64,000 bases of DNA from Aquila chrysaetos chrysaetos (GCF_900496995.4 NC_044014.1:15092501-15156500), one strand, 5' to 3'. Shown: positions 15,301 through 27,600, counted from the stretch's first letter. The notes: generated from the letters alone by a model not told the origin. Program-made: numbers and translations.

Positions 15301-18300
15301 GGATGTCCACATGTTTTCAGATTACAAAGAAACACAAACTGTTACCTACTTAATGCCTTTCAAATACCACAGAAAGAAACACAAAGGCAAACTTCAACAT
15401 AACACTCGGTTAATACAGGCTGACAGAGCTATATAAAAGAGCACAGTTCCCACTTTCACCAGCAGAAAAGCGACTGCTGAAGATGCTTAGGGGAGCAGCA
15501 CTTCTAGCCATCAAAGTGAGGGGTTGATGGGTATTTTATCCAGGGTCAAGTAACTACGATTGAAATATGGCCAAACATTGAGCACACCCACCCCTCTGTC
15601 TCACTAGAAGGGCCGATGGCTGTATCGCCACTTTGGGCAGGATCCCTGCTGCCCTGCAGCAGCTGCCCAGCGGCACTGCACCCAGCAGAGCCACCGCTCG
15701 GGGACAGTCAGTACTGGATGCTGCTGCTAGCCAGACGGGGCTGACCTGGCCCGGCCCTGCCTGGCTTGCAAGGCTGGGAGGATGGAAAAAATCCCCAACC
15801 ATATCGAAACAACTCTGGCAGATGAAACTTTCCAAGTTCCCCCGCAGCACAGCACAACTCCACAAAAGCTGCCCAAGTTTATTCTTAAGGTAGTGTTATA
15901 TTTTTGTTAATTAATATTTGGAGGGTGGCAGGGCAATTCTAAGAAAGGCAATGACAGGTCCCAGTCACGGAGTTGCTTTGACTATGCTGAAGAAAACTGC
16001 CACACTCCTCCCCAGGATGCATCGGACACTTTCAGACCAGGCTTTCCATCTGCTGCACAGCTGCAGAGATGCAGGGAGAAATTCTTACAGCATTGTGTGT
16101 AATTGTGAGGGCAACTCACAAACAAAAAAAATTTTAATGAGTGGGAAAGCCTGCTATACAGATGAGACACTAGTTCACGGTAGTATAATCATCACGGTAT
16201 GAGCAGTCCTTAATCCAATCTGCACAGTTATTTAGAGGTTCCTGTTCTGAACAAGTACAGAATGTACTTTGATCTCTGCTGCCTCCTGCCAAAACTGTGG
16301 AAATTAGCAAGCCAAAAACCAAGAGTCACAGACAAAGATATCATAGCAGACAAAATATATCCTATAGTTATACAAGCAGCTCTCCTCCTGAATGACTTGA
16401 TGCATTTCAGGAGACATGGAAGTGCAGTTGCAACTAATTATCTTAATCAAAAAAGTTGTCTTAAATTTACAGATGAGGAGATGAGCCTCTCTTACACGAG
16501 GGTAATTGAAACTTTGCTGTTCAGTTCACAAACTACCTCAAGTGATGCTCTGAAAGGGCCCAAATGCAGCCAAACTCTTGGATGAAGCGTGGTTAACTCC
16601 ATATTGGTGCAATCAGAGCTGTGGTCACAGCTAGAGCACAGCCTTGGACAGAAACTCTCGTGTTACGGGGGTGTTAGCCACAGCGACAGTCACGCCAAGT
16701 TCTTCCTTAAAGCAAGGATCCGTCCTCTTTGTCACATACAATGAATCATCCCTCGAGTCACAGTACTTCAAGCGAACTCTTTAATTTGGGATGAAATCGG
16801 TCTTTAAGAGCATGCTTCTGTCAGATTTTGGCTCAAAACCACCTTATTAGAGAAAGACAGATTCCGCAGACTTGTCACATAGTTAACATTCACTTAAATC
16901 TCTTGTTTTTAAAGAAAACAACAGTTGAGAAAACTATGTGATAATTAAGCTGTAGGCGTGGGAAGCAGACAGATAGTTAAGGCGGTCAAATAACCTCTAC
17001 TCTGCCCTGTGGAGACAAACTACAACACAAAAATGATTAATGTTCGAAGGTTTTCATTACAAATTTGATCAAACACATTTTAAAACATACTAATTTCTTA
17101 TTTCCTCATTTCCTTCTCCCTCAAAGCAAGAGGGGGAGCGCCCAACTAAGGTGTGCAGTTAAGGCTATACATCTACAGTCACAACTGACCATGGCTAGAT
17201 TTCTTCTTTCTGTGACGTTTATCTTGATTTTATTACATAATTGCAATATTTCTGCCTGTAATCTACTGATAAATGCTTCAACTCCAGTTAACAGAGTTTT
17301 GTGTTCTGATTACAAGTGAAACAGCAATGAATAGTCATAGAGACAGTTAAACAACTTGGACTCGGGATGGTGATGAGCTAATCATCTTCATTCTCCTCCA
17401 TCCACCACCCCAAACAAGTCTTAGTTAAAAGAAAGGTCTTTGAAGATCCTAGGCAGCCTGGACTTATTTTAACCTGATAAATCAGACCCTCCTCCAGAGT
17501 ACAGCGTGTTCTCGGGAATGTTTGTTCAGTGCGGCTAGGCAGTACAGCTCCACCTCCTGAATTATTTAGAGGACACATTTCCTGCACCACCTCCCAGCCT
17601 TAGACCACCAGGTCTGCGGGACAGTTTATACAGGCGAGGAGGTATGGACCCTGAACAAGCTCCCCCTGACAGCAGAAGCAAGCAGGGCATGGCAAATGTC
17701 TCCAAGGTAGATGGAAGGAGGCAGCAGTCACAAGAGGCAGCACGGGCAGGAACAATCCGGAGAGGACAAGAGGCAAAAGCTGTCATGGTTTCAGCTCTTG
17801 TCTACAAGCCCACAGCTCTGAGGAAATCAGGCTCTAAGGCAACACCACAGCAAAGTTTTGTTACATGCTCATTTTCAAGATCCTACATTACCCCTGTCAT
17901 TTTTGAGTGGGTAGCTCTCAATCTCTAGTATGCAGTGAGATAATACCAGCCTTTTGACAGACAGAGTCTACATTTAAGATCTAAAATAGACTGCAAGAGT
18001 TTTATATAGACAAACTATGAAAAGAAAAGGAGTAAAAGATGCATCCGTATCTAAGTGCTTTAAAGAAAACACAGGCCGCCAAAGCTCTTCTCCCCCACTC
18101 TCATGTATTGTACCACTCAAGACTTATTATTTTAGGATTACTTCTGGTGCACTGACTGCAGAGGATATCCACAAGTCATGTATGCAACTATTCCACAAGC
18201 AACCTAGCTGTATGATTGCTTCCACGCCTTCCTCCTTTTTCCTTTCCTCCTTTTCTACTGCCTACTCCATTCTACCAGCTCCTTGACTGATGTATAAGCT

Positions 18301-20116
18301 GTAGAAGGCAGGGAGCATCTTTCACAGTCTTCAAAGTAGGTATGGTATTTTTATTAGCATGTATAGGTTTGAAGACTTTCACAGCTTCTGTACAGATAAT
18401 CCTACCACCTGACCACTGCTCACAGCTGGAATACCGCAACAACCAGAGAGCAAAGCGGACCTGAGATGTGCTTATATATGCTTTGTGTGTGTACCTCGGC
18501 TCACAGATGAAACAGAGCAAGTACTAGGACTTCCATCTGTAAAAACGGTTGTGACAATGTGGAAAACACATCGTTCAACACAATCCTGGACCTGGGTCCC
18601 TAGGGCAGCAACGGCCAAACCTTAGCCTCCGTGCAGCTGAAGGAGATTTGGGATGGCACTACCAACAGGGAATTACACAGTTTTTAAAGTAGATCTGGTG
18701 CTCTCAGTACCCTAGAAAGAAGAATGAAATTCAAAAAGGGCATAACATCTGTAGTCATAGACTAACTCTTCACCTCCTCCTCCTGCAGAAGCACTGGGAA
18801 GTATTTCAACGGACCTTTTCCAGAAGGGACACCCCCCCATCTGCACCCCTGTAACGTTAAGCACCACGCAACCCACAGCATCTGTGATCTACAGTCACAG
18901 ATCAGTATCTCACCAACTCAGACCTTCAACAAACGCAAACTACAATTTGTACCTTGTAAGTAATACACCACATCAAATCAGAAGTCATCATATGCAGTCT
19001 ATGTTCTACATAGGGTGAAAAAGACATCTTGACTCCATGAACAATAAGATGCGGGTCGCACATAGGTTGCTTGGCCCAGTACAGTCCTCTCCGAGTGACA
19101 CTGAGTGTACACATCAAGGTGGGAGAGATTTACAGGTGTCTACACTGGGGTACCCAAGAACATCACTGGAGATCTGAACGGTACACATTGCAGCATAGAC
19201 AGAAGAGAGAGTAAAGAGATGAAGAAAACAGAATCAACTTCATTAAAAACCGTTCCAGGCCTGAAGAAGGTAGTAAGCGGGTGGTCAGAGCCTACAAAGA
19301 CAAGGCCTGGTTCCCCTCATCCCAGTTGAAACTCATTCCTTCTTCCTTCCCCCTGTGCAGCGGCTTGCACCGAACCTCCCCACACACCCCCACCACAGTT
19401 CCTGCCGTGGGAAGACCAGCTCACCTGGCCTGTGCAGCACCATGCAAGTCCCATTTCCCTGCCGACCCAGGTCCTCTGGCCAGCTGCCCCACGGCCACCC
19501 TTCAGCTCATCCCAAACCTCCTCCAGCCCCGTCCCCTCACAGGCCACCTTCTCCCCTGTCGCCAACCCCAAAAGACACACGTGCCTCCATCCGCAGGCCC
19601 CCGCGCACCTGCCAGCTGAAGCCTTCTGCCCTCACCATAGCCATCCTTCCCATCACCTCCAGTCAACCACCATCAAATACCTTTCTCCCGCGTCCTGCAG
19701 CCACCCTGCCATACGAAGCACCCCCGAGAGGCACTGCCACCCATACCTTGATCCCTACAACACGTCTCCATTCCCACAACACACAGGCACCCCCAAACTC
19801 AGGTCTCTGCATCTCCTCCAGCCTCGCTTAAGCCAAGGGGGCTCCCCAAACCTCAGGCGGGCCCCCAAAAGCCTCTTCCCCCAGCCCCAAGAGCCCCAGG
19901 CACCCCATGCACGCTCCCACCCCCGCCAGCCCAGCCTGACCCCCCACCCCAAAGGCCACCTCCCTCACCCCGGAGGACACGGCCCCCCGCGCTCACACCG
20001 CTGCCCCCCCCAGGCCTGCGCGCCCCCCACGTCCCCCCGCCCCAGGGACACAGCCCCTCAGCACGGCGCGACCCCAGAAGCCCCCCCCAGGCGGCCCCCC
20101 CCAGGGCAGCCCCTAC

Positions 20117-20203
20117 CTGGGCAGGCTCCACGCTGGCGGGCAGCCCCTCGGGCAGGGCCTGGAACAGCAGCAAGGCCATGGCGGCGCGGAGCCTCCTCGC
20201 CAT
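20117..20203 (-). CDS. WBP1L: WBP1L first coding exon (WW domain-binding protein 1-like)
   Basis: The exon encodes 29 residues, beginning MARRLRAAMALLLFQALPEG, and ends in CAG followed by a GTAGGG splice donor. The peptide matches the human WBP1L N-terminus in length and pattern: a basic start, then MALLL.QALP, then an Ala/Pro-rich tail ending in EP.Q. This is the signal or membrane-targeting leader. The rest of the protein (Cys-rich ectodomain, one membrane span, PPxY motifs that bind WW domains of NEDD4-family ubiquitin ligases) is known from the family and lies outside the window. The first ATG has G at -3 and G at +4. A second in-frame ATG at codon 9 (20177-20179) sits in GCCGCCATGG, a stronger context, so initiation could be at either. 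The exon sits in a CpG island, and the orientation and neighbour (SFXN2, same strand upstream) match the conserved mammalian order. Confidence 0.85.
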
Positions 20204-20560
20204 CCCCCCCACCCCCCGCTCCCCGCCTCCCCAGCCCGACTGTGGCCCGGGACGGGAGCCGAGGGGGCACCCCGCGCCCCGGCCCGCCCCAGCCGGTCGC
20301 CTATTGGGCTGACGGCGTGCCGCTTGCTTCGCCAGTGGCTCAGCGCGCTGTCGCTTAGGGCAGAACCGGGAGGGGCGGGGTCTGCGCGCAGGGAGCTGCC
20401 ATCTTGAGTGTGGCGCACCGGGGAGGGAGCCTGGAGTGGGGCGAGGGCTGCCATATTGTGAGTGGCGGAACTGGCTGGGGAGAGGTGTGGGGGGCTGCCC
20501 CTTGGTCCTGCACCCGCAGTGCAATGCACCCCCGGGGACAGAGCTGGATACTGCAAAAAG
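20204..20560 (-). promoter_or_regulatory. WBP1L: WBP1L CpG-island promoter and 5' UTR
   Basis: Very GC- and CpG-rich DNA directly upstream of the WBP1L start. On the minus strand a CCAAT box (20303-20307) lies about 100 bases upstream of the ATG. Two YY1-like motifs in the same orientation (ATGGC core, at about 20399-20403 and 20450-20454 on the minus strand) lie further upstream. No TATA box is apparent, as is usual for CpG-island promoters. The transcription start cannot be fixed from sequence alone. Confidence 0.6.
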
Positions 20561-23500
20561 GGGCGTGCACAAGCACCCTCTGGCCTGCTATGGCCTCCCT
20601 GACACCCCAATGGCAGCCAAGCACTCATCCCCCATTCACCTGGTCACATCGTGATCCCTGCTTGGCCTCCTCCCCAATGCACCCACAGAGACCCCAACCC
20701 AAACAGCCCACCTGAACCTGGGGCACACCGGGGAGCCTGACATGGAAAGGGTGCTAAAATGGCAGCAGCGGCATGGGACTGGACTCGAGGCAGCCAGCAG
20801 GCAGACACGTGTTGGTACCAGCCCCGTTGGGAGACAGGAGCAACATGGAGAAGAGGATCTCCCACCGCAGCCGGGTCCCAGCATGTCCCCACACGGCCAT
20901 CCCTCACCCAGGCTGGCACCCCCCAGGAGAAGCGGGGGCACCGGCACTTGGAGTTCATTCACAGCTCGGGGGAGATGGCCTGGGAGTTGTTTCTGGGGCA
21001 GTGGCAGAGGCTTTCTACACCGCCGCTCCTGGTGTGCCAGGCAGCCTCCATGCTGGATTGGCGCAATGAGGTTTATCAGATGCTCAGCTAACACGTTAAG
21101 AAAAGCCAGAAAAAAAATAATCGACTCAGCAGCTTATCTCCCACCCCGGCATTTTTCAGTTGGGGCAGTACTTGAGGCACACCTAACCCCACTGGATCAG
21201 CTTGGCCGCCTGCTGCTGGCATGGGCTGTCAGGTGTTAACCCATTGCACATGCACCCTGCTTGCTCCTCTCTCCATAGGCAGCCAGTTTACCAGCCTCCA
21301 CTGGCCTTTGGGCGAGGACCAGTGAGCCAAGCCTGCCTCCTGGGGCTGCTGATGCCTCAAAGGAGACCCCCAGCCTCCCATGCCTCCCCAGCCCCTCCCC
21401 AGGCTCTGCTGCAGCCCAACATGATGTCTTTGATCTGATTATCGTTTGAAGGGACGTTTTAAACATGCTGGAGCACTGACATTTTGGCCACGCACAGTTA
21501 TTAAAGGAGCTTTATTCCTGTTCCCAGCTAGCCCTGAAATTAGAGGCACAGCAGGGAGAAGGCTTCCAGTCCACAGAGCATGGGACAAGCCCAGATCAGG
21601 TGTGACTCATCACTAGAGAGCAATTAACACTTGCAGCTCTTCCCAAACAGGGATGAGTCCGGCTCTGACTCCTGGCAATGAGGTTTCCTTGCTGTTGCAG
21701 CAATGGGAAATGGAGGAGGGCTGGCCAAGCCACCCTTGGCAGCATGGGGACTTGCTGGCCACAGCCTGGCTGTGACTTCCCTGCTCCCCAGTGAGACCAA
21801 GGCAGCCCGTGGAGTTTTGGGGAGTGGTTTTGGGGAGTGCAGGTAGGCACCAGCTGCAGCAACTATCTCCCGACACTGGAGTGATGTGAGCTTTTGAGAT
21901 GACTTGAATCCTCCGGGGCAGATTCCAGCTACAACCTAGAAACCTAGAAACCCCTCTGAGCTAAACTGTCAGCTGGCATAAATCCATGTTGATATGAAGA
22001 GGGAATCCACTGCTATAAGCTCAGGGGAGAGGTCTGGCTTGAGGGTGGCTTGCTGATCCTCCAAGCCCAGAGCAGCCCTCATCCTCTGCCCAAGAGCAAT
22101 GAACCGCAACATGTCCTGCTCCCCAGGGCAGGGGGAGAGCTGACACAAGATGGCAATAGCTCTTCAGAGGGTCCCTCTGCTCCATTGCCCCTCTGGTATG
22201 ACTGGGGCAGGAAAGAAGGAGTGACAAAACCACTGAGGCTTTCCCACCATGGTCCCAATCTTGGTTTTGGGTGGATGCTGTGCTGGCATCACTGGCCGCA
22301 GAGCCCCCTGCCCTGCTGGGACCCCCATGCACTGCAAACGTAGGAAGGATCAACAGCAAGAGCATGGCTGTGATGTGCAGGGGAAGGGCAGTTTTAGGGT
22401 GCTGCGGCACATTGTTTTACACTCATCACTGTGCTCCCAAGCAAGCCAGAGGCACCTTGGGCCCAAATACAGCCCAGGCTGCTACAGGTAGCCTTCTGAA
22501 AGTGCTGAAAGCAGTTTTGGGTGCAGGGCAAGAGCAGCTTGAGTTAAGGAGCTTAAGAAAAGCAGAGAGCAGAGATGTCTCCTTGCGGCTTCTTCCCACT
22601 CCCAACAGGAGTGACATCTGTTTCATTTCATGTGCTTATCTATTATTTTAATTGCGCATTAACAAGAGATCTAATAATGCCCAGGGAACAGATACGCAAG
22701 TTTGAACACGTTTTCCTACTTTCCGCTGACCTATTAATTATTTCAAAGCTCTTGTGCAGCTTTCTAGCTGTAGCTACATGCGGTTGGAGACTTTATCCTC
22801 TGCCTGTTGCAGCTTGGGCAGAAGCAAACCTGCTGTGGATACAGCTTGGCCCTTCAAGAAGTAAGTTTGGGGTTTGGCTGCTCTCTCTGTAGGAGCAGAG
22901 TGGTTAATGCAAGAAAGCCCTTTGGCTGCAGACCCTGTGTCTCCACTCGGACATGCGGCTGATGTGGGGATGCTGCTGCCCTCGGGGATCTGACACATAT
23001 TCCTGGCTGGAGGGACAAGCATGAACCATCTGCCAGGCCATGGGGCTCTCTGAGCAGCCACATCATACGGCCGGTTAGAAACATGCTTGTCCCACCAAGG
23101 GATGTTCATCAGCAAGCAGAGAGCCTGGATGCAGCTGGTTGAGGGTGGGGACTAAAGCCCAGGACTTGGGCTAAACTCTGGGGCTCCTTCCTCCTCTGAA
23201 AATAGGCTGCAGCAAACTCAAGCCACTCTTCTTTGGGGTGGGAGATGCCTCGTGGCAGACCCAGGTTAGCATCATGCAAATGCTGCCTGGCCAAGAAGAC
23301 AAAGAGCACCCATGGGTTTAGGAAGGGTCACCCAGTGTCATCCCCCCAGTTCCCCAATGGGGCAAGAGTCACCACGAGCACTGTCACCTCCCTTTGTCAC
23401 TTGCCTCAGGACTGTTTGCAGCCCCAAGAACCTCTTGGGGAAGGCTCCATAGGATGCCCAAGGGTTTCAGGAATCATGCCAGCCCTCGCAGAGCCTCATG

Positions 23501-23683
23501 GCTCTTCCTCCTTCTCCTGGCCCCTGTGCTGACCCTCACCCTGGTGCTTGGTCAGTCACAGAGCCTGCACCTTTCCCTTTCAAGGCAGGCATGAGACCCA
23601 TGTACCAGCCCTGCCCAGGGAACCAGACACCCAGAGACCACCCCAAAGCAGAACCCACAGCTGTTTTTTAAAAATCACTGTAT
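20561..23683. other. Intergenic DNA between WBP1L and SFXN2
   Basis: I see no gene here. All open frames are short and overlap each other in several frames without splice-consistent family matches. A further YY1-like motif (AAAATGGC) is on the plus strand near 20757. An AT-rich island at about 22610-22770 stands out from its GC-rich surroundings. A minus-strand AATAAA at 21510-21515 could be a distal SFXN2 poly(A) signal, but it is far from the stop codon. Confidence 0.55.
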
Positions 23684-24578
23684 TTTATTTTTCAACCCTC
23701 CTCTGTGTCGTTTGCAGTGCTGCTATTCAGAGCCTGAGTTAATGCCTCGACAGCTTTGTGACGCCTGTGTCTCCTTCCCCCTCTCCAAGGGGGCCCAGAG
23801 TCGACTGTCCCCCAAAGCTGCAGGTCCTTGGTCCTACCGTGAGGACAGTAAGATGCAGTACAAGGGTGATGGCTGGCTCTTGTGCTCAGAGGAATGGGTA
23901 GACTGCAAAAATTAGAGCTTAAAAACAATTAGCTATTTCTCTGCTGGATTGTAGCAATTGCAAAGTGAATAAAACCTGAACCTAAGAGCAAGGAAGGCAT
24001 GGTCCAAGCATTGGCCCCTGGACTTTGGGGTGTTCCCTGTACAGAGGGGACAGGTCCCTACCTGCCTGCCAAGGTGTGGTCCAGCTCTTGATAAAAGGCC
24101 ACTGTGGTGGTTTAAGGCAGCAACGTGGTTTGGTTCCTGGTACAATGGCAGGGCACCTGCTTTTGGAGGTAGGACTGTGCTCTGAGCCCCGAGGGAGAGA
24201 GCCTGATGCCTTGCAGAGCCGGATGCCTTGCAGAGCCGAGCCCAGTGACTGCGCAAGGCTCAGACAGGCTGGGCAGATCCTCCTGCACCGGGCAGGAGGA
24301 AAGCACGGGAAGTGCAGCCATTGCCCAGGGCAAAAGGGACATGGGGAGGCAGGGACACAGCCAGCAGCGGATGGGGGGAGGCTCAGAAAAAGCCGAAGTG
24401 CTGCAAGCTGTGCACGCAGAGCCAGATCCTGCCTCTCCAGGGGAAGGAGGCAGCAGAGATGGTGCTGGGCTGGGGGGCAGATCTGGCTGGACCGTGCCTC
24501 TGAGCCCTGCTCAGGGGACGTGAGGCTGGTGGTGGCAGGGGGCCGGAGGGGTGTGATGGCTCCTGAGGTAGTGTCTGT
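23684..24578 (-). other. SFXN2: SFXN2 3' UTR (putative) ending at AATAAA
   Basis: This runs from the SFXN2 stop codon to the nearest good minus-strand AATAAA hexamer (23684-23689). The extent is inferred: cleavage would be expected some 10-30 bases to the left of the hexamer. The segment contains a perfect 17-base tandem duplication at 24205-24238. The overlapping plus-strand 191-residue open frame is an antisense chance frame. Confidence 0.5.
24205..24238 (+). repeat. 17-base perfect tandem duplication
   Basis: GATGCCTTGCAGAGCCG occurs twice back to back in the putative SFXN2 3' UTR. Confidence 0.9.
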
Positions 24579-24678
24579 TCACAGTCCCTTGTTAAAATAG
24601 ACGTACGGCACTTTGTCCCCGTGCTTCGCCATGATGCTGTCACGCAGCTCCAGCTCAAGGTCAGCCAGTGCAAGGGAG
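24579..24678 (-). CDS. SFXN2: SFXN2 last coding exon
   Basis: 100 bases from CCACAG to the TGA at 24579-24581. It encodes the C-terminal tail with the family ending YVYFNKGL. The upstream part ([20 protein letters not shown]) is more diverged. Confidence 0.94.
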
Positions 24679-27600
24679 CTGTGGGGAGAGGGGATAGAGA
24701 CTGAGACGCGTGATCCTCCTCCCTGACCACCAGTCAGGCCACCCTCCCTCCCCATTGCCATTTGAGGTCCCCTGCAGTCCCTGGGTTCTTGCAGGCTCAC
24801 ATCAAGACCCACCACCCATCCCTAGCATCCACCACTCCCAGTTTTGGGGGGCAGAGAGCTGCCCATGGGGCTGGGTGTCCCATTGCTCCCAGCACAGAAC
24901 TTGCAGAGCAGGGGAGGCACAGGTTCTCCTGCTGCCTGGGGCACCAGCATGTACAAGCAGGCGCTGCCTTGGGTTGAAGGGTGTGTGCCCATCATGCTTC
25001 TCCTGGGATGGGCAGAGAAGAGCTAGGGGAGGAGGAAGGCTCCTGAGGTCCCGCACAGGAGGGGGAAGCAGTGGGACAGGTACCATCTCTGTGGGAACAG
25101 GGCACAGGCTGCTGGCACCATGAACAGGAGGCTGTGGGACAGAGAAGAGCCAAGTGTTAGTGTTGGGGATCACAGCTCGTTTGCCCCCTGGCCACAGGGA
25201 TCTCAGCCCAAGAGGTGCTGCTCATGCCCCACCACTCCCAATAACTGTGGAAAGCCCAGGCTGAAAGGCAAGCAGTTTGCAATCCCCTGCTGGGAAAGAG
25301 GTCTCTTTTTAAGCATCCCTCGGAGCCACGCTCCAGGCACCCACAGACATTTGAGCAGTGAGATACTTACAAGGCCCCGCAGAGCAGCACCTGCAGAGGC
25401 CCGTGGAGAACCCGGATCCGCTGCAAGGGAAGAGCCAGGAGTGAGTCCCTGGCCTCGCCGCAAGCCCTGCTCACAGGGTGGGGAGACTTCTCCCCTCAAC
25501 GGGGCTGAATGCCCAACACCTTCAGGGTGCCACCAACCCCTGCCATCCTCCCACAGCCTCTCCATGTCACCTGAGAGACCTTTGGTGTACCAGTGACTTG
25601 AATAGGGGGCAAAGCAAGCCAGGCTCTGCAACTCCCCATTTCATCCCCAGCATCTTGGTGGCTGGGGAGCAGGGCCGGGGCACCACAGGACCCACTGGAA
25701 AACCGTGGCGGGAGAAATGTGGGCTCACCTGCATGAAGGGGAATTTCTCCAGGCGCTCCATGATGATGGGCAAAATAACTAGGTGCAGAAAGAAAAGGTA
25801 AGGCCCCCCCCCCCTGCAAACCAGCCTGCAGGGCTGCCCCAGCAGGACCATCCTCCCGGAGCCATGGCAGCAGCTAGCTGTACTGGGGGCCACTGGGTGT
25901 TTGCTCATGGCAGGGACCTGGCACAGGACCCCCATCCATCATCCATCACCTGGCCAGCACGGTCCATGCTTCTCATGCTCCCGTCCCTCCTGCCGGGCCT
26001 GCGGCACAGCAAGGGTGGCGTGAGGGCGAGGGGATGCCGGGCTGCAGGGTGAGGGGCCAGGGCCAGAGAGCGCGAGAGGCGTCCTTGTGGGGCCCAACTG
26101 CTGTGGGAGCACCCCATGTTCCCCACGGGCTGTGGGTTGGGATGAGGAGGGCTGGGGGCTCAGAGGACTCTGATGGCAATGCCAGGATGGCTCCGACAGT
26201 GAGATGAGACCAAACACCACCGGGGGTGCAGGGCCACCCTCCCTCTTCCTCCTGGGGGAAACTGAAGCAGGGGAGGGCGAGGCGGTGGGTCCCAGGGGAG
26301 CGTCCAGTCCGGCCCCCACCCTCCTGCCCTGCACTTACTCATGCCCGGTGCTGCCATGGCGATCCTGGAGACCACAACCTGTGCAATGCCCTTCGCAGCC
26401 GCCCTCTGCAAGCAAAAGCAGCGGGTGAGCCCCAGCCACGCCGTGCCCCAACCCGGATCCCCATCCTCAGACTCACCCTGGAGTGGCCGAGCTCGTTGTT
26501 GTCCCTGTCTGTCACCACGACCCCATTGATGATCTCCCTGGAGGGGACAGGCAGCTGCGAGTGGGGGCCGGGACGGTGAGGGAAACGGGAGGACACGGCA
26601 ACGGGGCGAGGGGGTGCCAAGGGGGTCCCCTGTGCTGTGCTGGCACAGCAGCCCTGGCTGCCGCCCGCCCTTGGCCCCGGGACACGGGGCTCCACCGCCC
26701 CAGGGCGCCGCGGTCCCCGTCCCAGCCGATGCTGCCATCTTCAGGGCACGGCTGCGAACAGGGTCCGGCCGTTTGGGGGACAGACACCCGCCTGGGACCC
26801 GCGGCTGAGCCAGGGCACAGTCCCCCACAGAGCAGCCCAGCTCCCCCCCCCTTGACCTGCGGGGGACCCCGAGGGGCAGACACAGGTCTCCACATGGGGC
26901 CCATCTAGGGAGTCCCAGCGCCAGGACATCGTGGATTGGGGCTCTCCCATGACCACACGCAGAAAACCCCTGAGTCTGAGGGATCTTCGAGCCCAGACCC
27001 CAGACCCCACCTCAGCCCAAACTCACCCTCCTGCTCCGGGCAGAGGCTGAGCCCCCCCAGCCGGCACCCTCCACCAGACACCCAGCGCCGCAAACGCGCA
27101 GACCCCAGCTCACGTCCCTCCCATTCTCCCACCCCCGGGATGGAAAACCACACAGCAGTGTGACCAGGCAGCCCAGCAGCCCGGCTGCACCGGCTCGCCT
27201 TCGGAGAGAGCCGGATCCCTCGAGCACCCCGGCCATGTGCAGCACTTACTGTTGTCGCATCATGGGGATATTGACACAGTTGGCAGCAGCCACGGCCGCA
27301 AAAGGGACCCAGCGGGCCAGCAAGGGGGGGGGCTCGCTGTGGGAGACAGGCTGGCGTCAGCACGGGAGGGCAGGATGCGGCCAGCTGCCCCAGCCGGCCC
27401 CATCCCGGCGTACCTTGGTGTAGAGGTTGAGTCCCACTGCAGTGGCTAGGGCTGTACCGGTCGCCGTGACGTAAGCCACCCCGATTTGCCTGGACAGTGA
27501 TTTCCAAAGAAGGGAGAGAACAGAAACACCAACTCTGACTCGATCCTGTTCCTTTGGCACCCAAGATGGGGCACAGGGGGTCTTTATGGGGCATCCGGGG

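Larger units (their letters stand above)
1..20116 (-). other. WBP1L: WBP1L intron 1 (partial, continues past left edge)
   Basis: This stretch lies downstream of the WBP1L first coding exon on the minus strand. I saw no second exon: the conserved Cys-rich segment and the Tyr/Trp-rich membrane segment that follow exon 1 in this family are absent from every minus-strand open frame here. The sequence is mostly AT-rich, unique-looking intronic DNA with short A and T runs. Exceptions are a 40-base G homopolymer near 7.06 kb, a short secreted-like open frame on the opposite strand near 17.2 kb, and a C-rich (plus strand) block from about 19.3 kb to the exon. Assignment as intron 1 is inferred from the exon at its right end and from the known long first intron of the mammalian gene. 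Confidence 0.7.

Noticed and set aside
19432-20358. 308-codon plus-strand open frame
   Set aside because: It is antisense to the WBP1L promoter and exon in extremely C-rich DNA with few possible stops. The Pro/Ser/His-rich product has no domain, and a second long frame overlaps it.
19853-20572. 239-codon minus-strand open frame containing the WBP1L start
   Set aside because: Only the 29 codons from 20203 to 20117 match WBP1L. The upstream part is promoter/5' UTR and the downstream part reads through the splice donor into the intron.
24025-24600. 191-codon plus-strand open frame
   Set aside because: It overlaps the SFXN2 last exon and 3' UTR in antisense. No domain, and no splice or promoter context.
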